Source: Promethearchaeota archaeon CR_4
GTDB taxonomy: Archaea; Asgardarchaeota; Lokiarchaeia; Sigyniarchaeales; CR-4
DNA: 12,219 nt
Assembly (NCBI GenBank): GCA_001940655.1
Contig: MBAA01000132.1
Span: forward strand, 28,757 to 40,975
Direction: 5' to 3'
Made by a program: the position numbers and the translations under genes. Shown here in pieces: positions 4,330 through 11,013 of this stretch; within the stretch, counting starts at the first letter, position 1; each line of letters opens with the position of its first letter. The notes below the pieces were generated by a model. It saw nothing but the letters and a program-made list of their open reading frames with translations. It searched no databases and was not told the DNA's origin.

Positions 4330-5976
4330 TCAACTATTAAGGAACGTGTCGAGGAAGCCGTTAATGGCATCCTTGTTTGTAATGACGTGAACGTCTTTTT
4401 TTATGGTATCACGCAAATAAGCGAACACAGGATTTGTAGCCCCACGCGTGCGCAAATTAAAACGGGAGAGCGGGGCGCTACATTCAAAGAAACCTACGAG
4501 GTATGTGAATCTTTCGGGCAATGTATAAGGAACTGGATCGATCTCGTTTTCTTTTTTAGGGGTTTCTGGAATATTCATAGGAATTGGATTAGGTTGCTCT
4601 GGATCGGTGGGGATATTCTGCGGGTTTTCAGGAACAGTTTTTTGAATAACCAACCCGTCTTCCGTTCCAAATTTCTCATCGAAGGGCAGGGTGAGACAGA
4701 GAAGGATTGGAGAATTCGGGGTCAATTGCGAAATAGGACGAGTGAAAAACGATGTATGATCAACAAATCCCCTGCTCGTGCTAACACAGGGATCAAAGGA
4801 TACATACGTGAATGTTTGACCTTTGACCTTATTGCCACAGGATTTTCCCACCAATCGGGCGGTTTCTACTGCAAGTTGTTCGGTCACGCTAAACAAGCGT
4901 GCCTTAATGAGTCGCAAGTGTTGGGAAGGATTAAATTCATTCGCGAGATCATTAAATGAGAAAAGGTCGAAGGGAGGAATAATTCCCATTAAATTTCCCG
5001 CGAGAACACGCTGAATTTCCAGCGGTGAGAGATGGGTTTTATTGTACAGGTCTTCGGATAAGAGATATTCCAGGAGATCTGTTGCCTGGGGAATGGTAAA
5101 ATAGTTGAAATCCGTCCCGAAAATCACGTGATGGGACCAAGTCCGGGGGGCGGCTTCCGCGAATTTTTTGAAAAAAAGGCCAACGTCATCGGATCGCATA
5201 CCGGAGGTATCGCCAAACAGGTGATTATCGTTCAAGACTTGGTAAAGTGAAGCAGAATTAAATTCCATACCTGAATGGGCTAAAATAAGACCATAATTCG
5301 GATTTTGTACGTCATTCTTAATGATTTGATGTAATTGGTAAATATCTTCGGCGGTTTTGAGGAAACGACACTCAAAAATCACGGGCAAGCGGGCATTCAA
5401 GGCCGCAGTCACAACAGCGCATACTCTCCGGTCGGTGACATTGTCTACCCAATGCTGCGAAATGGGGTGCAATTTCAATCCCCGTGCTCCTTGCTCCGCA
5501 CAGCGGATAACCTCTTTCACAGCAGCATCTCCATCGAGTGGATTCACGCGCACGAACCCAAGCATCCGGGTGAAAAAAGGGGGGGTTTGTTGGCGTTTCA
5601 ATATCATATCGTTTGGCATCTGAAATTGAGGGCTGGTCTCAGCAGCCTTAACATCGTTGAAAGGGAAGGTGACAAATTGGTCGATGAGGTATCCGGTATA
5701 TCGATCTTTTGATATTTCCTCCGAGAGTCCCCCAATAAATGCCGCTGGTCGCACAAAGGGGTCATCAGGTAAGAAGTGGAAATAATCGGGGTTCTTTTTC
5801 ATATCACGTAGGAGATTAAATTGTAAACGCGTGAAAAAATCGAGAATTTGGTTGGGCAGGTTCGTGCGGTAATTTTTTTTGCCAAATTCGATGACTTCCT
5901 CTTTCCCTATGTGAGTGTGCCCGTCAATGAGGTAAAAGTGGTACCGGCTGCCGTCCTTGAGTTTTACAAATAACAT
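4330..5976 (-). CDS. Amidohydrolase-2-type metal-dependent hydrolase with a long C-terminal extension
   Basis: This 548-residue protein has a TIM-barrel hydrolase core at residues 1-335. Seen motifs are DGHTHIG (metal ligands H20, H22), GLKLHP (K168, H170), ILAHSGM (H234), HHVIFGTDF (D289) and a final LAGNLMGII helix. These match the amidohydrolase family PF04909, whose members hydrolyse or decarboxylate small carbon compounds. The strand that normally ends in a metal-binding His (PVxxHxG) reads PVIFECRF, so Glu202 or Cys203 replaces it; activity or metal use may differ. Residues 336-548 are an extension I do not recognise, with a Pro/Glu-rich linker at about 463-505 and a folded-looking end. 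ATG is chosen, with AGGT 9 bases or so upstream. It follows the coiled-coil gene by 25 bases, so the two are probably co-transcribed. Substrate unknown. Confidence 0.75.
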   Translation of the reverse strand: MLFVKLKDGSRYHFYLIDGHTHIGKEEVIEFGKKNYRTNLPNQILDFFTRLQFNLLRDMKKNPDYFHFLPDDPFVRPAAFIGGLSEEISKDRYTGYLIDQFVTFPFNDVKAAETSPQFQMPNDMILKRQQTPPFFTRMLGFVRVNPLDGDAAVKEVIRCAEQGARGLKLHPISQHWVDNVTDRRVCAVVTAALNARLPVIFECRFLKTAEDIYQLHQIIKNDVQNPNYGLILAHSGMEFNSASLYQVLNDNHLFGDTSGMRSDDVGLFFKKFAEAAPRTWSHHVIFGTDFNYFTIPQATDLLEYLLSEDLYNKTHLSPLEIQRVLAGNLMGIIPPFDLFSFNDLANEFNPSQHLRLIKARLFSVTEQLAVETARLVGKSCGNKVKGQTFTYVSFDPCVSTSRGFVDHTSFFTRPISQLTPNSPILLCLTLPFDEKFGTEDGLVIQKTVPENPQNIPTDPEQPNPIPMNIPETPKKENEIDPVPYTLPERFTYLVGFFECSAPLSRFNLRTRGATNPVFAYLRDTIKKDVHVITNKDAINGFLDTFLNS

Positions 5977-6001
5977 CGATTTACGACCTGTTCATTAGAA
6001 T

Positions 6002-7597
6002 CTAAACTTTGAGGTTAAATTCTTCGCCAATCATTCTAATAATACGCCGTGCTTTCTTATCTGTTACCCAATTTTTCACGCGAAGAGAATTTAGTGCTGA
6101 AATGATATTCTCCTTAAAATGGGGAAGGGTGGTTAGGTCATGCAGTTTTCCATTTTCTGCAAAGAAACTTTGCACACCTGGTTTTTTTAGAATATAACGA
6201 TTGAGATTTTCCTTGATTCGGGCTTCCTCACGGGAATCATGGAAATCAATCTGTCCTCGTTTCTGCTGTTCTAAAGAAACAATTTTAGGAAGATATGGAA
6301 TGATCGAAATTTCTGGTCCTCGTAAAAATCCAAAGAATAGAACTGGAAGACCTACGAGTTGTATACTCCCCCGAATGGGTATGGCGTGGAATGTAAAAAA
6401 ATCCTCAATTTCGTCAGTTTGCTTTCGGATCCAGCGATTGAAATCTCCTTCAACTTCCCGGCGGAGACGCGAGAATGACTCGTAATGGTCTTTTTGGACA
6501 TCATATCCTGCAGATTGATTCGTTTCTTTATCTTGAAGCTCTTTTTGCACTCTCTCTTTTTGCCTCTGATAAGATTTTATCTCATCCTCCCGTTGTTGAC
6601 GATCTCGCTTGCGTTTTTGTTCCATATCTTTTTTTAATCTGTCGATGTTCTTGTTAAATTGGGACAATACTGCGTAGATGTCGCGAGATCCACGGAGTGC
6701 AGAATCGCTTGAGGTCGTGACTTGGTTTAAATCCCGCTGTTCAAGACCAGACCTTATTTTTTGGACTTCTTCTTCAAGCAACGAGATATCACTCTCGATG
6801 TTTTTGGAGAGCGATGGTAGATTAAATTCTTCCCGCGTTAGATATTCTTGATCCGAATCCTCGTGGGGGCGTGCTTCCGCTTCATTAATTTGGTCGTCTA
6901 ATTGTTCGATAAGAGCTTGTTCCTCGGACGTATCAACTTGGATTTGGGCCATTTCCGCAAGCTTGTCTTGAAAATGTTCGAGCCACTGATCCATTAATTG
7001 AAGCGTGTACTTTTCAGATGTTTGTAGTTCTTGAATCACGTTGAAGGAGAGGAAGTCGTTGAATTTCTGCCGTTCCACTAACACCTGGTCTTCATCAAGC
7101 TTGGGGGGAAATACAAAAAAACTGTCCGTGTAAAGCTTGGTTATGTTATAGAAATGGGGTTTCAAGTAAGCAAAAGTATCCCGATCGAGGTATCCTAAGA
7201 TCCTCTCGTTCTTCCGTGTTAATGAAGGCCCTTTTTTCAAATAATTGTCATAACGGAGGACTTTTCGCTCGAACTCGAGGAGATTTTTCGCCTTCAGCTC
7301 CTTTTCAACCTCTTTCAGCGCGGGGTATTTCCCTATTGGCAACGTGTATTCGTTAATTTCCAGTGCATCTAAGAACGTGCAATAGTCGTCGTTTAGGGGG
7401 AAAAGCCAAAAAGGCCAGAATCCTTGCGTGAAAAAATTGAACGAACCCAAACGGCGAATATGGCCCTTGTAATCCTCTTCTAGGCAAGCGAACGTGATCG
7501 CAACCTCTTCCCAAAAATTTTCTTTCTGCTTGGTTTGAGATAGTCCTTCCGTTCCTTCAAGTGCAATAAAGGGGGTGACATATTCGATGAAAACCAC
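6002..7597 (-). CDS. Coiled-coil protein of unknown family (531 residues)
   Basis: I do not recognise the family. The N-terminal part (1-190) looks globular and is rich in aromatic residues, with a conspicuous FFTQGFWPFWLFPLNDDY at 56-72. Residues about 190-245 are helical and acidic. Residues about 262-400 form a long charged coiled coil, strongly basic at 318-355 (KKDMEQKRKRDRQQRED). The C-terminal part (about 405-531) begins with a hydrophobic, Gly/Pro-containing stretch (LVGLPVLFFGF at 414-424) and ends in basic helices (VKNWVTDKKARRIIRMIGEE). No signal peptide or clear membrane segment is seen, so it is probably cytosolic, perhaps a structural or scaffold partner of the amidohydrolase-like protein encoded 25 bases downstream. 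Start GTG at 7597 is chosen because GGATGA lies 6 bases upstream and a stop follows just beyond in frame. It resembles SMC-like layouts only superficially; no Walker motif is present. Confidence 0.7.
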   Translation of the reverse strand: MVFIEYVTPFIALEGTEGLSQTKQKENFWEEVAITFACLEEDYKGHIRRLGSFNFFTQGFWPFWLFPLNDDYCTFLDALEINEYTLPIGKYPALKEVEKELKAKNLLEFERKVLRYDNYLKKGPSLTRKNERILGYLDRDTFAYLKPHFYNITKLYTDSFFVFPPKLDEDQVLVERQKFNDFLSFNVIQELQTSEKYTLQLMDQWLEHFQDKLAEMAQIQVDTSEEQALIEQLDDQINEAEARPHEDSDQEYLTREEFNLPSLSKNIESDISLLEEEVQKIRSGLEQRDLNQVTTSSDSALRGSRDIYAVLSQFNKNIDRLKKDMEQKRKRDRQQREDEIKSYQRQKERVQKELQDKETNQSAGYDVQKDHYESFSRLRREVEGDFNRWIRKQTDEIEDFFTFHAIPIRGSIQLVGLPVLFFGFLRGPEISIIPYLPKIVSLEQQKRGQIDFHDSREEARIKENLNRYILKKPGVQSFFAENGKLHDLTTLPHFKENIISALNSLRVKNWVTDKKARRIIRMIGEEFNLKV

Positions 7598-7756
7598 GGA
7601 TAATCATCCGACCAGATACCATTTTCTTCATAAATCCACTAGCGTGAACCTCTAATAATTTTAACGCAAAAAACTACCCCTTCAAACCTTAATAAAAAGG
7701 ATTTCAAAAAGAGGATACACAACTACAATAATTGAGAAAATTGAGGGATAACTTAT

Positions 7757-8272
7757 TTATTTCTTCTTTTCATCTTTCTTTGCTTTCTTGGCATCTTCCT
7801 TGGCTTTCTTGGCATCTTCCTTGGCTTTCTTGGCATCCTCTTTGGCTCTCTTGGCATCTTCCTTCGAGGTTGCTGGCTCTTCTTTCTTTACCACTTTGAC
7901 TTCTTCTTTTGGTAGTGCTTTGGGTTCTTCTTTCTTTACTGCCTTGACTTCTTCTTTTGGCGGTGCTTTGGGTTCTTCTTTCTTTGTTACCTTCTCTTCT
8001 TTCTTTGGGGTTTTTTCTACTTTCTTCGTAACCTTATCTGCTTTTTTCGCTGCTGGCTTTTTGGCTTTCGTCTTAGTTTGTTCTGCGGATTTTGCTGTTA
8101 TTCGCGCATACATATTTTTGCTGACCCGCTTGACGAGTCCAATGTAGTACCACTGCTTCAAAATATTTCGAGCTTCCCTGTGGTCACTCGGATCCATATT
8201 CAATAGCGCCATCATCTGAAATACCGAGAATTGAGAGGGGAGTTTGGCGGCAACACGCTGATATAATCCCAA
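7757..8272 (-). CDS. Winged-helix protein with a lysine-rich repeat tail (linker histone-like layout)
   Basis: The 171-residue product has two parts. Residues 1-60 look like a winged helix: helix 4-10, FQMMALLNM (19-26), a long recognition-type helix REARNILKQWYYIGLV (32-47) and a basic wing KRVSKNMYARI. Residues 61-171 are low complexity with about 42 Lys and 25 Asp/Glu: first Ala/Lys/Thr-rich, then two 16-residue repeats (PKAxPKEEVKxVKKEE, 101-132), then four heptads KEDAK(K/R)A (137-164) and a KKDEKKK end. The plan, a small winged helix plus a K/A/P-rich tail, recalls eukaryotic linker histone H1 and some bacterial H1-like proteins, but the tail also has many acidic residues, so nucleic-acid compaction is a guess. 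TTG is the start because AGGTGA lies 6 bases upstream and an in-frame stop lies just before it. It probably has its own promoter. Confidence 0.75.
   Translation of the reverse strand: MGLYQRVAAKLPSQFSVFQMMALLNMDPSDHREARNILKQWYYIGLVKRVSKNMYARITAKSAEQTKTKAKKPAAKKADKVTKKVEKTPKKEEKVTKKEEPKAPPKEEVKAVKKEEPKALPKEEVKVVKKEEPATSKEDAKRAKEDAKKAKEDAKKAKEDAKKAKKDEKKK
7781..7864 (-). repeat. 21-base tandem repeat, four copies, encoding KEDAKKA heptads
   Basis: Four 21-base units lie in frame. The two middle units are nearly identical, and the first and last differ by a few bases. The near identity at DNA level points to recent unit duplication, and the copy number may vary between strains or be miscounted in assembly. 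Confidence 0.75.
7877..7972 (-). repeat. 48-base tandem repeat, two copies, encoding 16-residue units
   Basis: Two in-frame 48-base units encode PKA(P/L)PKEEVK(A/V)VKKEE. They differ at only a few bases and abut a related partial unit upstream (KVTKKEE). Together with the heptads they make up most of the tail of the winged-helix protein. Confidence 0.7.
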
Positions 8273-8318
8273 AGATGTTCACCTTTTTGGTACGATTGAG
8301 CGAAAAAAGTTCCCCTGC

Positions 8319-8332
8319 AATTTATTTTTTAT
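8319..8332 (-). promoter_or_regulatory. TATA-like box of the winged-helix/Lys-tail gene
   Basis: ATAAAAAATAAATT on the minus strand lies about 47-60 bases upstream of the TTG start, giving an expected transcript start near 8298 and a leader carrying AGGTGA. It overlaps the end of the upstream gene's 3' region. A T6 run at 8303-8308 just inside could end the upstream transcript. Confidence 0.4.
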
Positions 8333-8336
8333 GATG

Positions 8337-8735
8337 CTATTCGTTGGTTTGTGGCTCACGGGAGAAAAAGAAATGAGGAAGCTGCTTCTTGATCAACCGG
8401 CATTTCGCATCTAAGAATTTTGCGGGGGATATCTGCTTAGGATGGGGACAATCCTTATCGTAAGAACACCGATTCGACCAAGGATTTAAAACAACAGGAT
8501 AGAGCTGGCAACCGAATGGCCTGATTTCATAGATAGTGCACGATTTATCGGTTGGCGAAAAAAAAATGCAGTGGTGATTTACATTCTTTAAAATAACATT
8601 GGAATTCCCATCCCATCGTGAAAACTCTTTCCAGGATTTCCCCATACTCGCCTCGATTCGCGTGAGATCATCTAGAGTGAGTTGCATTTCCGTGTCGAGG
8701 CAACACTTCCCACAGGAAAAGCAAATATTTACCAT
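8337..8735 (-). CDS. Second YkgJ-type CxxCxxCC metal/Fe-S cluster protein (132 residues)
   Basis: This is a compact YkgJ-type domain: C5-x2-C8-x2-CC at 11-12 (CFSCGKCC), C56, C66 followed by IYEIRP, C76 (GCQLYPVV), C90 and C96. This spacing matches the family more closely than the larger paralogue-like protein at 286-1056. The open frame continues 35 codons further upstream, but that part would overlap the preceding gene in another frame and looks non-protein-like. ATG at 8735 puts the first cysteine at residue 5, as is common in the family, with GGA 5 bases upstream. The gene starts 22 bases after the stop of the acidic-tailed protein, so the two probably form one transcript. Family members are suspected to bind Fe-S or zinc; the reaction is unknown. 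Confidence 0.82.
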   Translation of the reverse strand: MVNICFSCGKCCLDTEMQLTLDDLTRIEASMGKSWKEFSRWDGNSNVILKNVNHHCIFFSPTDKSCTIYEIRPFGCQLYPVVLNPWSNRCSYDKDCPHPKQISPAKFLDAKCRLIKKQLPHFFFSREPQTNE

Positions 8736-8757
8736 ATAAATCCAACAAAGAGAGAGG

Positions 8758-9183
8758 TTAGAAGGGATCCCATTCCGTCGGGTCAAGATCAGAATTAGAT
8801 TCGGATTTACTAGGAGCTTTCGGTTGCTGATCTTTCTCATCAGAAGGCGTCTTAGGATTTACGATTTCACCCTCGAGCGGCGGAGAAGAGTCCGCCTCAG
8901 ATTCGTTATCGCTACTTGTGTCTATTCCCTTGGACTCGGGCAAATTTTCCTCTGACTCGCTAACGATGACCACGTCTTTGAACCCATTTAGGATACTTAT
9001 GAAGTTAGAAAATTCCTCGTGATTCATTTTGAAGTTTAATTCAGCGTCTGCTTGCTTCATTATAACTGCGTAAGAGGACCCAATGCCGGTTTCTTCCTCA
9101 GATTTTAGCATAAAGACTCCGGGTTGGTCTTTTCTTTTTATGACCCACGTTGTCTCTTTTTTATGTTTGCGTTCAATCTCCAT
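8758..9183 (-). CDS. Small protein with an acidic, Ser/Pro-rich tail (141 residues), unknown
   Basis: No family is recognised. Residues 1-75 look folded, with alternating strands (TTWVIKRK, GVFMLKSEEE, SYAVIMKQ, ELNFKMNHEEF) and a helix (FSNFISILNGF), ending in VVIVSESEEN. The pattern could be a small beta-sheet domain. Residues 76-141 are disordered in character: Ser/Glu/Asp/Pro-rich, closing with DPTEWDPF, a short aromatic-acidic tip that might be a docking motif. There is no signal peptide or membrane helix. ATG at 9183 is preceded by a TATA-like box about 30 bases upstream, so the leader is very short. It is the first gene of a likely pair with the second YkgJ-type protein, which makes it a candidate partner of that protein. 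Confidence 0.7.
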   Translation of the reverse strand: MEIERKHKKETTWVIKRKDQPGVFMLKSEEETGIGSSYAVIMKQADAELNFKMNHEEFSNFISILNGFKDVVIVSESEENLPESKGIDTSSDNESEADSSPPLEGEIVNPKTPSDEKDQQPKAPSKSESNSDLDPTEWDPF

Positions 9184-9207
9184 AGTTCATCCCATCCAAA
9201 TTCATTC

Positions 9208-9219
9208 ATTTATATTTAC
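9208..9219 (-). promoter_or_regulatory. TATA box of the acidic-tail / YkgJ-type gene pair
   Basis: GTAAATATAAAT on the minus strand is centred about 30 bases upstream of the ATG at 9183. Transcription would start within a few bases of the ATG, so the message is nearly leaderless. Confidence 0.5.
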
Positions 9220-9460
9220 ACTCATCATTTCAGAGTGTTGAGAAACAAAAGAAGTTTATCTCTTATTATTATCATACTTTGAAACGTCCTTTTTCTAAAG
9301 CGTACCTTGGTTGTGGGCAATAAAAAAAACATTCCCCTGCCCAAATTGGTCAAATAACGTATATCAGTGAGGGCCTTCACCCATCCATTATCGTTTATCC
9401 CGGGCGATTTTAATTGAACAAGGAGTTTGGGATTTCCCAACCATCAGCTTTCGTATGAAC

Positions 9461-9471
9461 AAAATTTTTAA
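9461..9471 (+). promoter_or_regulatory. TATA-like box of the surface glycoprotein gene
   Basis: AAAATTTTTAA is centred about 50 bases upstream of the ATG at 9517, which would place transcription start near 9493. Confidence 0.4.
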
Positions 9472-9516
9472 TGAGCCGGAGATTAGGAGTTATGTTTAAG
9501 CCGGGGAATAACTGCT

Positions 9517-10476
9517 ATGTATTCCACAACGCGAAGCAAATCGTTTCTCGCCATTGCACTGGTGATCATACCGATCATCTTAATGAATGGGATAATTCCC
9601 ATAGTCAATGCTGCTTGGACGCAGGATGGTAAGACTGATGTCAAATACATAGCGAAACCCGGTCGTCAACCGAAGTTAGATGGTATCAGAGAAACACTTT
9701 GGGATGATTCAAAAACATTAAAGGAAATAGACATGCAACCCCGCCTTGAATTTCAGATGAGATCCAACAAGTCGTATGCATACTGCTTGATCATAGTAAA
9801 AAATTCCACCCACAGCGCAAACGAGTCCGTGTTGTTAATGCTCTCAAATAACGGCACCGGGGTTGAAACTAACAAATCCAAGTATTTCATTGATGCAAAA
9901 TTGGTCGACATCAATAATAAGACCGAAGACCGGAAGCTCGTGGCAGAAAATTACGACTTAGATGACAACCCCGAAAACCAAAATATAACCGGCTACGTGA
10001 GCTCTTTCGTTGATACGGGGAATAATAACACGGTTTACGAATTCAGATTTCCTTACAACAATACCAACGCCGAAGTAGACATAAATTGGACTTTTGGGGG
10101 TGTTTACGCCGCAAAAATTCGTGTCGGGAACGCCTCCACCATTGTGGACAACGCCGCAACCGATAAATATGCGGAGTCCCCCATTTTTGTGATCCAATTT
10201 GGATATCCACCTGGTTATAATCCGAATGGTACTATAGGGGATTTTGAAATCCCATGGATTTTGGTATCGCAGATCTCATTTGGCGTAGTATTGGGGGTTT
10301 TCGGAATGCTTGGCATTATGGTGGTGATCTCCAAGACGAAAGTAGCAGGACTTCCTTCGAGCTATACGTCAAGAAAACCTGTAGAACAACCGAAAACTGC
10401 AGCGAATGAAGAAGGGGATAGCGAGGAAGAAATAGAGGCCGGAGGGGCAGAAGAGGAAAATTTGGAGGAGGAATAA
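9517..10476 (+). CDS. Secreted, membrane-anchored glycoprotein with a DOMON/CBM9-like domain
   Basis: The 319-residue protein starts with a signal peptide (hydrophobic 9-30, likely cut after NA at 31-32). An extracellular domain covers about 38-228, then one membrane helix (about 246-271) and a cytosolic tail ending in a strongly acidic stretch (297-319). Near the domain start, KLDGIRETLWDDS resembles the IDG-x-x-D/E-x-x-W signature of CBM9/DOMON-like domains, which bind sugars, haem or other ligands. About twelve N-x-S/T sequons (for example N84, N96, N102, N112, N119, N134, N156, N181, N190, N205, N237) predict heavy N-glycosylation. The topology is type I, outside N-terminus and inside C-terminus. 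A small four-helix membrane protein follows with no gap. The ligand is unknown; a surface sensor or receptor subunit is one guess. Confidence 0.75.
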   Translation: MYSTTRSKSFLAIALVIIPIILMNGIIPIVNAAWTQDGKTDVKYIAKPGRQPKLDGIRETLWDDSKTLKEIDMQPRLEFQMRSNKSYAYCLIIVKNSTHSANESVLLMLSNNGTGVETNKSKYFIDAKLVDINNKTEDRKLVAENYDLDDNPENQNITGYVSSFVDTGNNNTVYEFRFPYNNTNAEVDINWTFGGVYAAKIRVGNASTIVDNAATDKYAESPIFVIQFGYPPGYNPNGTIGDFEIPWILVSQISFGVVLGVFGMLGIMVVISKTKVAGLPSSYTSRKPVEQPKTAANEEGDSEEEIEAGGAEEENLEEE

Positions 10477-10926
10477 ATGCCAAAGTATCGCAAAGACCGC
10501 AAATACGTGGCCCAGAAAGAAGGGAAAAAGCGCGAGGGCATTAGCGAGATTGGATTGATGTATAAATCATCCGTCAAGACCTACATTGTTGCCATCATTT
10601 TCCTCGTCTTATCGATTATCTTCAATATGGAACTTGTTCCTATTACTTTTGGTCCCGAGCACGATACCCTATTTAAAATTTTAGTGTATGGTTTTCGTGG
10701 CGTCTTCGTAATAGGTTTCTTCCTTTTTGCCTTTATCTCGTGGGGAAATTTAATGGAATTGCGCGGAGGTTTAATGGGATTGAAAGAAATTATCATCCTC
10801 ATCGTCATCTCGTTAATGCAGACCGTCCGGAATCCATACGTGTTTCTCGCAGCATCTGTTGGGATTTTTGGTGTTTGTATTTACATCTGGCTCATGCAAG
10901 TCAAGCTTCTAGAAAGAACGTATTAA
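10477..10926 (+). CDS. Four-helix membrane protein with a basic N-terminus, unknown
   Basis: The 149-residue product begins with about 30 strongly basic, probably cytosolic residues (MPKYRKDRKY). Four likely membrane helices follow at about 33-50, 68-90, 102-116 and 120-141. No catalytic motif is visible. The ATG directly follows the TAA of the glycoprotein gene, and GGAGGAGG inside the end of that gene, about 6-8 bases before the ATG, serves as ribosome binding site, so the two are translationally coupled. The upstream partner's cytosolic tail is acidic while this N-terminus is basic, which would suit a complex of the two at the inner membrane face. Family not recognised. Confidence 0.7.
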   Translation: MPKYRKDRKYVAQKEGKKREGISEIGLMYKSSVKTYIVAIIFLVLSIIFNMELVPITFGPEHDTLFKILVYGFRGVFVIGFFLFAFISWGNLMELRGGLMGLKEIIILIVISLMQTVRNPYVFLAASVGIFGVCIYIWLMQVKLLERTY

Positions 10927-10933
10927 ATACATA

Positions 10934-10952
10934 ATTTCTATTTTATTTCCGA
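10934..10952 (+). terminator. T-rich terminator of the glycoprotein/membrane protein pair
   Basis: ATTTCTATTTTATTTCC begins about 8 bases after the stop. It is a T-rich tract of the kind that ends archaeal transcripts; it is not a pure T run, so the call is tentative. Confidence 0.35.
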
Positions 10953-11013
10953 ATTTCGTCGGTATGTGCGCTCATTAATTCTGCCATAATAAGGGTTTGG
11001 TAATAATTCTTTT

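Larger units (their letters stand above)
9184..9516. other. 333-base divergent intergenic region
   Basis: This region holds the two divergent TATA-like boxes and, between them, TTGGGA-TT-TCCCAA at 9427-9440, an inverted repeat about 25 bases upstream of the plus-strand box and therefore a possible operator. A 71-codon TTG-started minus-strand ORF (9225-9440) has no ribosome binding site and an unremarkable composition, so I do not call it. Nothing else was seen. Confidence 0.45.

Noticed and set aside
4249..4959. 236-codon plus-strand ORF
   Set aside because: It lies antisense to the C-terminal part of the amidohydrolase gene, has no protein-like composition and begins inside the C' box of the sRNA.
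5335..5712. 125-codon plus-strand ORF
   Set aside because: Antisense to the conserved catalytic core of the amidohydrolase-like gene.
7781..7972. Regular repeats suggestive of a CRISPR array
   Set aside because: Units are contiguous without unique spacers and are in frame within a coding sequence.
7788..8147. 119-codon plus-strand ORF rich in Ser/Ala/Phe
   Set aside because: It is the antisense reading of the lysine-rich repeat tail; its repetitive composition follows from that.
8736..8840. 35-codon N-terminal extension of the second YkgJ-type protein
   Set aside because: It would overlap the upstream gene in another frame; the internal ATG at 8735 gives the standard family start with the first cysteine at residue 5.
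9218..9240. Possible D'/C' boxes on the minus strand (CTGA-AA-TGATGA)
   Set aside because: No C box 12 bases upstream and no D box downstream, so no complete C/D sRNA; the bases overlap a promoter.
9225..9440. 71-codon minus-strand ORF with TTG start
   Set aside because: No ribosome binding site and an unremarkable sequence in a region with two divergent promoters.
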